From CAYVMN01 sp964452575 (lineage in GTDB: Bacteria; Desulfobacterota; DSM-4660; Desulfatiglandales; Desulfatiglandaceae), in the NCBI GenBank assembly GCA_964452575.1, contig CAYVMN010000196.1, forward strand, positions 1-8,221: a stretch of 8,221 nucleotides of DNA, given 5' to 3'. Shown piece by piece: positions 1 to 6,850 of this stretch. A program made the translations under genes and the position numbers. Under the pieces are notes generated by a model. The model ran no database searches, was not told the origin of the DNA, and saw only the letters and a list, made by a program, of their open reading frames with translations. How positions within the stretch are numbered: the stretch's first letter is position 1; every line of letters begins with the position of its first letter.

Positions 1-97
1 ATGCCGTCCTTTACGTCCTTTGGAAAAAAGACCCTCGCGGTCCCCTGCCTTTCTTGCAAAAGGCTTGTTGCCTAAAATCTTGGTTTATGAGGTGAGC

Positions 98-892
98 ATG
101 GAAGAGACGATAAGACTGGATGAAAAAGACGGGATCGCCTTCGTGACCCTAAACCGGCCCAAGGCCTATAATGCATTTGACCTTCCCATGGTGCAGTTAC
201 TGGCAGACCATCTTGTTAAGGTGGCCTCAGACCCATCGTTATCAGGTGTGGTGATCTCGGGGGAGGGGAGGGCATTCTGTGCTGGTGGCGATCTGAAATG
301 GGCAAAGGGCTACGGCAAGAACCTTGGAGCGGCCTTTCACGAGCTGGCCGGACGGTTTCACCAGGCCATTTTGGAGATACGGAGAATGCCCAAGCCGGTT
401 GTGGCGGCAATTAACGGCGCAGCTGCAGGAGGGGGTTTTTCCCTGGCCCTTGCCTGCGATTTCAGGATCATGGAGTCCTCAGCTACCCTCAGGCAGGCAT
501 ACACCTCAAACGGTCTATGTATTGACGGAGGGGGGACCTTTACCCTGCCCAGACTGGTAGGGTGGGCGAGGGCAATGGAGATTGCCGCCTTTGATCAGGC
601 CATCAGTGCGGAAAAGGCCTTTTCCTGGGGTATGGTAAACGAGGTGGTTGAGGATGGTGAGGCCTTAAAAAGGGCCGTTCAACTGGTGGAGGACTTGAAA
701 AAGAGACCGCTGAGCTCTTTTGCTGCCTCGAAGAGACTGATTGCAGATTCCTTTGATACGAGTCTTGAGACCCAACTGGAGAAGGAGAGGGAGTTTCTCT
801 CATGGTGCGCGAATCTTCCGGATGGAAGAGAGGGTATTGCGGCATTCGTGGAGAAGAGGAGCCCAAGCTTTAACAGAGCGACAGACGCGTAA
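98..892 (+). CDS. PaaG-like crotonase family enoyl-CoA isomerase/hydratase
   Basis: A 264-residue soluble crotonase-fold enzyme, the usual length for the family, acting on an acyl-CoA thioester. The oxyanion-hole motifs are visible: AFCAGGDL (residues 59-66) and GAAAGGGFSLALACD (about 108-121). The two glutamates used by classical enoyl-CoA hydratases are absent: the first position is Ser115 and the second is about Tyr135. Instead the IDGGGT segment (142-147) puts Asp143 where PaaG-type isomerases have their catalytic Asp. The C-terminal half (LPRLVGWARAMEI, then DGREGIAAFVEKRSPSF) also reads like PaaG. I infer double-bond isomerisation or a related reaction more readily than hydration; the substrate is unknown. 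The frame stays open upstream to a possible ATG at 20, but ATG 98 is preferred: GAGGTG precedes it at 89-94 and the family homology starts there. gspA follows after 33 bp, so read-through is possible without a functional link. Confidence 0.88.
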   Translation: MEETIRLDEKDGIAFVTLNRPKAYNAFDLPMVQLLADHLVKVASDPSLSGVVISGEGRAFCAGGDLKWAKGYGKNLGAAFHELAGRFHQAILEIRRMPKPVVAAINGAAAGGGFSLALACDFRIMESSATLRQAYTSNGLCIDGGGTFTLPRLVGWARAMEIAAFDQAISAEKAFSWGMVNEVVEDGEALKRAVQLVEDLKKRPLSSFAASKRLIADSFDTSLETQLEKEREFLSWCANLPDGREGIAAFVEKRSPSFNRATDA

Positions 893-925
893 ACCTTCAA
901 TTTTTCGGCGAGTCCGTCAAGAACC

Positions 926-2704
926 ATGTATAATAAGTACTTTGGCCTAATTGAAAGCCCGTTTGCCCTCACTCCTGACCCGCGTTTTCTTTTCTTGAGC
1001 CACCGTCACAAAGAGGCCTTGGCCCACCTCCTTTACGGGATGGGGGAAATGGGTAGTTTTGTGCTCCTTACCGGTGAGGTTGGAACAGGAAAGACCACCC
1101 TGTGCCGCAGCCTCCTGGAACAGGTCCCGGAAGGGGTAGAAGTGGCCCTGGTGCTGAACCCGAAACAGACGGCCCTGGAACTGGTAGGCTCTGTGTGTGA
1201 CGAACTGGATGTATCGTATCCTGTGGGGACAGAGAGCCTTAAGGTATTGGTGGACCAGCTCAATCTGCATCTCCTAGAGACCCACTCAAGGGGTGGAAGG
1301 ACAGTATTGATTATTGACGAGGCCCAAAATCTGAGCACCGATGTACTAGAACAGATACGTCTATTGACCAATCTTGAGACCACCAAGCAGAAGCTGTTAC
1401 AGATACTCCTCATTGGACAGCCGGAACTTCAGGATATGATGGCTCGTCCGGAGCTACGGCAACTAGGCCAGCGAATCACCGCCCGCTACCACTTGACCCC
1501 CTTGCTGCCGAGCGAGACGTCTGCCTATGTGCAGCATAGATTAGAGGTGGTGGGGTGTAAGAGGGAGTTGTTTTCCAAGGCCGCCCTTCGCAAGGTGCAT
1601 AGACTCTCCGGAGGAGTCCCGAGACTCATCAACATCATCTGCGATCGGGCCCTGCTGGGGGCCTATGCAAAAAAGCTCGATCGGATCGACCCCGGCCTGG
1701 TGCGCAGGTCCGCCTCTGAGGTGATGGGCCTGGGTCGGCAATCGCGTCACAGGTGGCTTATGAGGTCGGCCTTGGCGGTATTGGTGCTTATGCTCTTGGG
1801 GGCAGGCTGGAAATTCCTCCAGTGGCCTAATCTTCTTGGAGATGTCCTTGAGACTCGCAAGGGGACAAAGACGGCCAGCCAGGCACCGGTAATTAAGCGG
1901 AAAGCCAAGGATGTCTCCCCTGGGCCAAGGCCAGGGCCAAAGGAAACGAAAAAGGAGGGCGCACCGTCCAAGGACCTAGGAGCTGATGAAGCAAAAAAGG
2001 AGGCCATGGTGGCCTCCGAACCTGTCGCGAAGAAGGTCCCCCCGGAAGGCGTTGTTGTTGGACCGCCGAACATTGGCCGGTTGTTGCGGAGCGGGGGTAT
2101 AAAGAGCGACCGGGAGACCGCGTTTTCGACCCTGTTCAGGAACTGGCATCTGGAATGGCCGGGTTCCTCCGCTATTCCTCCCTGTGAATATGCCCCAAAA
2201 GCGGGCCTGCGCTGTCTCAAGGGAAAAGGGACCTGGACAAGCCTTTGCCATCTAAATCGTCCTGCCGTCTTGGAATTGATCGATAAGGGCCAGGAGCGTC
2301 ATTACGTGGTGGCCGCATTTCTGGAAGACGGAAATGTCACCTTGGACCTTGGCACTGAGCGGGTAACGGTGCCCCGTATTGATATAGAGCCCTACTGGTT
2401 CGGGGGCTTTACCATAGTCTGGAGATCGTTTCCCTCGGGTTCCATTTTGCTGAAGGAGGGGGATAAAGGTTCCGATGTCCTGTGGTTGAAGGCGCTATTG
2501 GACCGCGTGGAGGGGGTAACTCCTGGATCGGGAGGGAGACCTGTCGACCCATTGTTTGATGCTGACCTGAAAATGCGCGTGATGAACTTTCAGCGTAGCC
2601 ATTCCGTAAGTCCCGATGGAATGGTGGGAGAGCAGACAATTATCCAATTAAATACGGCAATGAAGGATCCGTCCATACCTCTGTTATGCCGGAGCACTCA
2701 ATAG
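926..2704 (+). CDS. gspA: GspA/ExeA-type AAA ATPase of type II secretion with peptidoglycan-binding domain
   Basis: A 592-residue inner-membrane ATPase. The N-terminus (MYNKYFGLIESPFALTPDP) is the typical ExeA/GspA opening. Walker A is GEVGTGKTT (50-58), Walker B is VLIIDEAQ (127-134), a sensor-like segment is LLIGQPEL (161-168), and a candidate arginine finger lies in LGQRITARY (180-188). A single membrane helix spans about 279-299, followed by a Lys/Pro-rich linker (about 310-375). Residues about 396-503 look like the C39-peptidase-like region of this family: HYVV (459-462) and LDLG (473-476) are kept, but no clear catalytic cysteine motif is seen, so it is probably non-catalytic. Residues about 507-578 form a peptidoglycan-binding domain. 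In Aeromonas, ExeA with ExeB binds peptidoglycan and supports assembly of the ExeD secretin; the same role is inferred here. The ATPase would be cytoplasmic and the C-terminal half periplasmic. The start at 926 has only a weak ribosome-binding site. gspB follows after 15 bp. Confidence 0.93.
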   Translation: MYNKYFGLIESPFALTPDPRFLFLSHRHKEALAHLLYGMGEMGSFVLLTGEVGTGKTTLCRSLLEQVPEGVEVALVLNPKQTALELVGSVCDELDVSYPVGTESLKVLVDQLNLHLLETHSRGGRTVLIIDEAQNLSTDVLEQIRLLTNLETTKQKLLQILLIGQPELQDMMARPELRQLGQRITARYHLTPLLPSETSAYVQHRLEVVGCKRELFSKAALRKVHRLSGGVPRLINIICDRALLGAYAKKLDRIDPGLVRRSASEVMGLGRQSRHRWLMRSALAVLVLMLLGAGWKFLQWPNLLGDVLETRKGTKTASQAPVIKRKAKDVSPGPRPGPKETKKEGAPSKDLGADEAKKEAMVASEPVAKKVPPEGVVVGPPNIGRLLRSGGIKSDRETAFSTLFRNWHLEWPGSSAIPPCEYAPKAGLRCLKGKGTWTSLCHLNRPAVLELIDKGQERHYVVAAFLEDGNVTLDLGTERVTVPRIDIEPYWFGGFTIVWRSFPSGSILLKEGDKGSDVLWLKALLDRVEGVTPGSGGRPVDPLFDADLKMRVMNFQRSHSVSPDGMVGEQTIIQLNTAMKDPSIPLLCRSTQ

Positions 2705-2719
2705 CCGGGGAGCAGCTGG

Positions 2720-3625
2720 ATGTCATTTATTCTTGATGCGCTCAAACGGGCCGAACGGGAGCGACGACTTGAACGGCCGCCTGATCTCAGGGCTGTCTAC
2801 GAAGAGAGTGACCTTCCCCAGCGCAGTCGCTGGACGTGGTTCTCGGCAGCAGCGGCCTTCCTGGCAGGCGCAACGGTGGTGGCCTTGTTCCTCTTGCCAA
2901 AGGCCCCTCCTACTGAGGTAGGCCAGAGTAAGGAGCCTGCCGCTGAAGTTGGTTCTCATACCCCGGACAAAGAAAGGCCTCAGCTCCCTGCTGGAACAGT
3001 TCAACCCAATAGGCCCCCGCGCCCAAAGGACGTGCCCCGGCCGGCGAGGCCCATGGACAAGCAGGCAAAGGTTGTGCCGCCTGTTGCGGTAAAGCTCGCT
3101 TCTAAGGAGACGAAAAAGGCTGCCCCCATTACAAGACCCGAGGTGCCCACGCTACCAGAGGGCCCCGTGGATAGCGGGACCGAACCAGCGGTTTCTGAGA
3201 AGAAGGCCCTTGTTTCAGGGCCCACCGGGCCACCCCCCCCGAAACCGCCAGATGCCTCTACGCCCCAGGGAGTTGTTCTTAAAGAGACGGGTCCGTTAAA
3301 GCCGGCCGAACCGATGGGTGGGAAGGCATCGGATATTGCGCCGGCCCCCAGGTCCAAGGCCGAGGAGGAATCCCTCAGGAAATCTGTGGAGGCGGTCCCT
3401 TTGATCAAGGACCTTCCGCGCGAGATCCAGCAAAAGTTCGAAAAACTTGAAATCAATGTCCACAGCTACTCATTGGATCCGGCTGAGTGTCTGGTTTTCA
3501 TCAACATGCGTAAGTATCGTGCAGGGGACCGGATCGGGGATAACGGCCTTGTGTTGAAAAAGATAATTCCTGATGGTGTCATCATTGACTATGGGGGAGG
3601 GCAGGCCAGGCTGATGGTCAGGTGA
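2720..3625 (+). CDS. gspB: Type II secretion protein GspB, partner of GspA
   Basis: A 301-residue bitopic inner-membrane protein. It opens with MSFILDALKRAERERR, the conserved cytoplasmic start of GspB proteins, then has one membrane helix at about 39-60. A long Pro/Lys/Ala-rich periplasmic linker (about 61-231) leads to the conserved C-terminal GspB domain (232-301), recognisable from KLEINVHSYSLDPAE, FINMRKYRAGDRI and the final DYGGGQARLMVR. By analogy with Aeromonas ExeB it partners GspA in a complex that spans toward the peptidoglycan and helps secretin assembly. The start is well placed: GGGGAG at 2707-2712 lies seven bases before the ATG, and the gene is almost certainly co-transcribed with gspA. 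The linker contains a run of eight C at 3233-3240; slippage there would remove the C-terminal domain. No gspC-M genes are in the window. Confidence 0.93.
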   Translation: MSFILDALKRAERERRLERPPDLRAVYEESDLPQRSRWTWFSAAAAFLAGATVVALFLLPKAPPTEVGQSKEPAAEVGSHTPDKERPQLPAGTVQPNRPPRPKDVPRPARPMDKQAKVVPPVAVKLASKETKKAAPITRPEVPTLPEGPVDSGTEPAVSEKKALVSGPTGPPPPKPPDASTPQGVVLKETGPLKPAEPMGGKASDIAPAPRSKAEEESLRKSVEAVPLIKDLPREIQQKFEKLEINVHSYSLDPAECLVFINMRKYRAGDRIGDNGLVLKKIIPDGVIIDYGGGQARLMVR

Positions 3626-3635
3626 TCAAGAATAA

Positions 3636-3657
3636 GCAAGGCCTCGTTATGCCTTGT
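3636..3657. terminator. Possible terminator hairpin between convergent gspB and fusA
   Basis: CAAGGC (3637-3642) pairs with GCCTTG (3651-3656), with one G-T pair extending it and an eight-base loop. On the minus strand the stem is followed by a T-rich stretch, so it could end EF-G transcription, whose stop codon (3647-3649) sits in the loop. On the plus strand no T tract follows, so it is a poor terminator for gspB. The stem is short; this is a tentative call. Confidence 0.3.
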
Positions 3658-5683
3658 CATAGTGGCTGAATTGCATGGTAAAGGTCCCCCGGCCCTGAGA
3701 TAGGGATCTGATGGATGTCGAATAGCCGAACATCTTGGACAGGGGTATGCTGGCAGTTAAGACCTGGACCGGGCCTTTGCTCAAGATCTGCTCGATCTTT
3801 CCCTGCCTGGCATTTAGGTCGCTGATCACCTCACCTGTGAATTCTTCCGGAACCAGGATTTCGGCCTTCATGATCGGTTCGAGAAGGAGGGGGCTGGCCT
3901 TCTGGCAGGCATTCTTAAAGGCCATGGTGGCAGCCACCTTGAATGCCATTTGGTCGGAAAAGGGCTCTTTTATCCGGACATTTAAGAGACTCGCCTGCAC
4001 ATCAATCACCGGGTAGCCCATAAGGACCCCACTGGTCTGAGCCTCCGAGATACCCTGTGTGATGGCCGCAAGAAATCCTTCCGTCAGTTCGGGGCTCTCG
4101 CACCTGTCAACAAAGCGGTTCCCTGTACCCCTCAGCAGGGGCGAGACCTCTAACCTGACCCCGGCAAAATGCTGTTCCCCTGCAATTTCCCGCTGGAAGA
4201 CCTCCTCGTGCTCTACTGCCCCTGCCACCGTCTCCCGGTACACGACCTGCGGTTTTCCCTGGTTGCTTTCCACGAAGAACTCGCGCCTGAGCCGCCCTAA
4301 TATGATCTCGAGATGCAATTCACCCATACCAGAAATCACGATTTGCCCGGTTTCTTCATCAATCCTGAACTTGAATGTGGGGTCCTCATCCCCCAGTTTG
4401 CTCAGGCCATCCAGCAGCCTGTCGTGATCCTGTACCTTCTTGGGCTCTACGGCGATGGTAATGACAGGCTCGTTAAATTGCATGGACTCAAGCAGAATGG
4501 GGTTTTCTTCCGAGCATAGGGTGTCGCCGGTGGTGGTAACCTTAAGACCCATGGCTGCCACTATGTCTCCTGCCGAGGTCCAATCTATACGTTCTCTCTT
4601 GTTGGAATGCATCTTGAGGAGTCTGGCCAGCTTTTCTTTGGCCTTTTTCCCAGGATTGTAAACGAGGTCACCCGTCTTGGCTGTCCCTGAATAGATGCGG
4701 AGATATGTCATTTTCCTCCCCTGATCCATGATGACCTTGAAGGCGAGGGCTGAAAACGGTCCATTGGCATCTGCAGGACGGGAGGCCTTTTTCCCTGATG
4801 AAGGTATAAGGCCGTCAATCGGTGGAATGTCAACGGGAGAGGGAAGGTAATTAACGATCCCGTCCAAGAGGGGCTGTATGCCCTTGTTCTTTAAGGCCGA
4901 ACCGCATAAGATCGGCACCAGTTGTAGCCTCATGGTTGCCTCCCGTATGGCCTTATTCAGTTCCTGGACCTCTATTTCTTCCTCTCCGAGATATTTTTCC
5001 ATGATTTTATCGTCTTTGTCGGCGAGGGTTTCCAGGAGCAAGTCCCTGTATCGGGAGGCCCCAGCAATCAGCTCAGAGGGCACCGGTATTTCATCGTATT
5101 CAGAACCAAGGGTCTCATCTTTCCACAGGATTGCCTTCATCTTGACAAGGTCAATAACTCCCTTGAAGCTGTCCTCAAGCCCCCAGGGAATCTGGAGGAC
5201 GAGAGGGACCGCCCCGAGACGCTCCTTGATCATCTCAACGGCCCTGGGAAAGTCCGCTCCCACTCTATCCATCTTGTTTATGAAGGCTATCTTCGGTACC
5301 TTATACCTGTCTGCCTGATGCCACACCGTCTCAGATTGCGGTTCAACACCCCCTACGGCGCAGAAGACACCTATTGCCCCGTCCAGGACCCGCAGGGACC
5401 GCTCCACTTCGATGGTGAAATCCACATGACCGGGGGTGTCGATGATGTTAATCGTATGACCGAGCCAATCACATGAGGTTACCGCGGAGGTAATGGTGAT
5501 GCCCCTCTCCTTCTCTTCCAACATCCAGTCCATCGTGGCCTCACCATCGTGGACCTCGCCCATTTTGTGAACGCGACCAGTGTAAAAGAGGATACGTTCT
5601 GTTACAGTAGTCTTACCCGCGTCAATGTGGGCGATGATGCCGATATTTCGGGTTCTCGTAAGCTTTTTTTTTGCAGGGGGCAT
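3647..5683 (-). CDS. fusA: Elongation factor G, divergent paralog type
   Basis: A 678-residue translational GTPase with the full EF-G layout. GTPase motifs are G1 AHIDAGKT (18-25), G2 RGITI (60-64), G3 DTPGH (82-86), G4 NKMD (136-139) and G5 CGSA (260-263). Domain II runs from about 308, domain III from about 404 (EPVITIAVEPK), domain IV from about 480, and domain V ends with MFGYSTSIRSLSQGRGTFTM. Wording such as EVHDGEATMDWM and FCAVGGVEPQSETVW resembles the extra EF-Gs of delta-proteobacteria and spirochaetes related to mitochondrial EF-Gs, so this may be a second EF-G. The domain IV tip, GSYHDVDS in E. coli, reads VRIKEPFS (569-576); the translocation histidine position is Lys572. That leaves open whether it translocates, recycles ribosomes or has another role. 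An in-frame TTG at 5698 would add five residues, but ATG 5683 has the better ribosome-binding site. No str-operon neighbours (rpsL, rpsG, tuf) flank it. The symbol is a family name only. Confidence 0.93.
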   Translation of the reverse strand: MPPAKKKLTRTRNIGIIAHIDAGKTTVTERILFYTGRVHKMGEVHDGEATMDWMLEEKERGITITSAVTSCDWLGHTINIIDTPGHVDFTIEVERSLRVLDGAIGVFCAVGGVEPQSETVWHQADRYKVPKIAFINKMDRVGADFPRAVEMIKERLGAVPLVLQIPWGLEDSFKGVIDLVKMKAILWKDETLGSEYDEIPVPSELIAGASRYRDLLLETLADKDDKIMEKYLGEEEIEVQELNKAIREATMRLQLVPILCGSALKNKGIQPLLDGIVNYLPSPVDIPPIDGLIPSSGKKASRPADANGPFSALAFKVIMDQGRKMTYLRIYSGTAKTGDLVYNPGKKAKEKLARLLKMHSNKRERIDWTSAGDIVAAMGLKVTTTGDTLCSEENPILLESMQFNEPVITIAVEPKKVQDHDRLLDGLSKLGDEDPTFKFRIDEETGQIVISGMGELHLEIILGRLRREFFVESNQGKPQVVYRETVAGAVEHEEVFQREIAGEQHFAGVRLEVSPLLRGTGNRFVDRCESPELTEGFLAAITQGISEAQTSGVLMGYPVIDVQASLLNVRIKEPFSDQMAFKVAATMAFKNACQKASPLLLEPIMKAEILVPEEFTGEVISDLNARQGKIEQILSKGPVQVLTASIPLSKMFGYSTSIRSLSQGRGTFTMQFSHYDKA

Positions 5684-5690
5684 GTTGCTG

Positions 5691-5696
5691 ACCTTC
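5691..5696 (-). promoter_or_regulatory. Ribosome-binding site deciding the EF-G start
   Basis: On the minus strand GAAGGT lies seven bases upstream of the ATG at 5683. The alternative in-frame TTG at 5698 has only a weak TCAGG-like sequence close in front of it. This favours ATG 5683. Confidence 0.6.
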
Positions 5697-5750
5697 AAGG
5701 CCTGATCGTAAAAAAATTCAGAGGCCCTTATATTATTTGCCTGCGTTCTA

Positions 5751-5779
5751 TTGATTCGCGCGCAAATCTAAGGTATCTT
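5751..5779 (+). promoter_or_regulatory. Weak candidate sigma70-like promoter toward memo
   Basis: TTGATT (5751-5756) and TATCTT (5774-5779) are separated by 17 bp, four of six matches to each consensus. Transcription would start near 5786, leaving a leader of about 50 bases before the memo start. It overlaps the minus-strand promoter, so the two may compete. Read by eye only. Confidence 0.28.
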
Positions 5780-5793
5780 ATTTCCGCTGTCAA
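5765..5793 (-). promoter_or_regulatory. Candidate sigma70-like promoter for EF-G
   Basis: On the minus strand a perfect TTGACA (5788-5793) is followed after 17 bp by TAGATT (5765-5770), which matches four of six -10 positions. Transcription would begin near 5758, giving a leader of about 75 bases before the EF-G ATG. Position and spacing fit a housekeeping promoter. Confidence 0.5.
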
Positions 5794-5823
5794 GCCGTTA
5801 GACCCGTGGTTTTTGAGGGAAAT

Positions 5824-5833
5824 GGGGGTGATC
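5824..5833 (+). promoter_or_regulatory. Strong ribosome-binding site deciding the memo start
   Basis: GGGGGTGATC differs by one base from GGAGGTGATC, the full complement of the usual 16S rRNA 3' end, and the core lies seven bases before ATG 5837. The in-frame ATG at 5822 has only GAGGG two bases in front, too close to work well. This selects 5837. Confidence 0.65.
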
Positions 5834-5836
5834 ACG

Positions 5837-6694
5837 ATGGAATTGAGAAGGGCTGATCTGGCAGGTGCCTGGTATCCAGGTAGAGAGGCAGCCTGCCGCA
5901 AGGCCATTGAGGAGTTTTCCTCTGCAAGTCGCCCATGCCCGGGCCATGCCGGTAAGGCAGTGGGTGGAATTCTCCCCCATGCTGGATGGGCCTATTCAGG
6001 CAGGATTGCCTGTAACGTGATCATGTGCCTGAGAAGCGGCAGTCAACCTGACACATGCATAATATTTGGGCACCATCTGCACACGGGAAGTGGCAATCTC
6101 ATAATGAAAAAGGGGCGATGGGATACTCCCCTGGGACAGGTGGAGGTGGATTCAGGGATAACGGAAAGGTTGGTGGAGGAATTCCGCTTTGGTGAGGAAA
6201 CCGCATCTCATTACCAGCAAGACAACACCATCGAGGTTCAACTGCCATTCATTAAGTATTTTTTCCCTGAAACCAGGATCGTCCCCATCGGGCTTCCACC
6301 CAGGGCTGCCTCACTGGAGATCGCGAGGAGGGCCGCCCGGATATCGGAGGAAATGGGCAAAAGGGCCGTGGTGCTGGGCTCGACAGACCTAACGCACTAC
6401 GGCTATAATTATGGATATACTCCCAAAGGGGTTGGTAAAGAGGCTGTTCAGTGGGTGAGGAACGTAAATGACAGGCGGGCAATAGACCTGATGATAGAGA
6501 TGGACCCTGAGGGGCTAATGGCGGAGGCACTGACTAATTACAATGTCTGCTGTTCAGGGGCTGCCAGCGCTGCCATTACGGCTGCCAAAGAACTGGGGGC
6601 CGGGAGGGGGGAGGAAGTCGATTACTTTACCAGTTATGACATCAGGCCTGACAGCAGCTTTGTCGGCTATGTGGGGGTCGTCTTCTACAGGTAA
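5837..6694 (+). CDS. Memo family protein (AmmeMemoRadiSam system protein B-like)
   Basis: A 285-residue soluble protein with the Memo fold layout: an N-terminal AGAWYPG (9-15), GGILPHAGWAYSG (43-55), a histidine cluster GHHLHTGSG (78-86), DNTIEVQLPF (129-138), GSTDLTHYG (181-189), and a late Cys pair in NVCCSGAA (236-243). His48, His82 and Cys238 or Cys239 correspond by position to the metal ligands described for human MEMO1 (His49, His81, Cys244), so a bound metal is inferred. In many prokaryotes this protein is encoded with an AMMECR1-domain protein and a radical SAM enzyme; neither is in this window. The biochemical function in bacteria is not established. The usual GPNH motif is altered here to a histidine-rich version, and the usual HSIE to DNTIE. 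The reading frame continues upstream into the antisense of EF-G, but homology and the ribosome-binding site place the start at 5837. It is divergent from EF-G. Confidence 0.85.
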   Translation: MELRRADLAGAWYPGREAACRKAIEEFSSASRPCPGHAGKAVGGILPHAGWAYSGRIACNVIMCLRSGSQPDTCIIFGHHLHTGSGNLIMKKGRWDTPLGQVEVDSGITERLVEEFRFGEETASHYQQDNTIEVQLPFIKYFFPETRIVPIGLPPRAASLEIARRAARISEEMGKRAVVLGSTDLTHYGYNYGYTPKGVGKEAVQWVRNVNDRRAIDLMIEMDPEGLMAEALTNYNVCCSGAASAAITAAKELGAGRGEEVDYFTSYDIRPDSSFVGYVGVVFYR

Positions 6695-6718
6695 GATCAA
6701 CAGAATTTGATTTTTTTT
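6693..6718 (+). terminator. Weak possible terminator after memo
   Basis: ATCAA (6696-6700) can pair with TTGAT (6707-6711) around a six-base loop, with A-T and G-T extension on both sides, and the segment merges into a run of eight T (6711-6718). The stem is A/T-rich and would be unstable. The T run directly after the memo stop is the main reason to mention it. Confidence 0.28.
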
Positions 6719-6850
6719 GAAGGAATTGCTATGTTCCCCGGGGCTCCGGGATTGTGACGTTGTTGGGGTTTGTTCCAATTTCTCAAGCACTGGATCAAAG
6801 GCGAGACATTCTCCCATCGAACAGGTAAGGATTTATAAGGGAAGTTTCAT

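Noticed and set aside
1..95. Two short open frames at the left edge: one stopping at 73-75, one open from base 3 and stopping at 93-95, two bases before the crotonase ATG.
   Set aside because: Either could be the 3' end of an upstream gene, the second allowing translational coupling, but neither peptide is recognisable and codon use does not decide between them.
1747..2220. Long minus-strand open frame (157 codons) inside gspA.
   Set aside because: It mirrors the biased linker and membrane region of gspA and shows no recognisable domain.
1940..3119. Near-identical 16-base segments in the gspA linker (1940-1955) and gspB linker (3104-3119), both coding for KETKK-type sequence.
   Set aside because: Lysine-rich low-complexity linkers easily share such a stretch; there is no wider repeat.
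3001..3456. Long minus-strand open frame (151 codons) inside gspB.
   Set aside because: It is a Gly/Ser-rich mirror of the Pro/Lys-rich gspB linker, a compositional artefact.
4878..5318. Plus-strand open frame (146 codons) opposite EF-G.
   Set aside because: It lies fully antisense to conserved EF-G domains, is Ser-rich and has no recognisable motif.
5549..5836. Upstream extension of the memo reading frame over the 5' end of EF-G.
   Set aside because: It is antisense to conserved EF-G sequence, has no Memo homology, and the strong ribosome-binding site supports a start at 5837.
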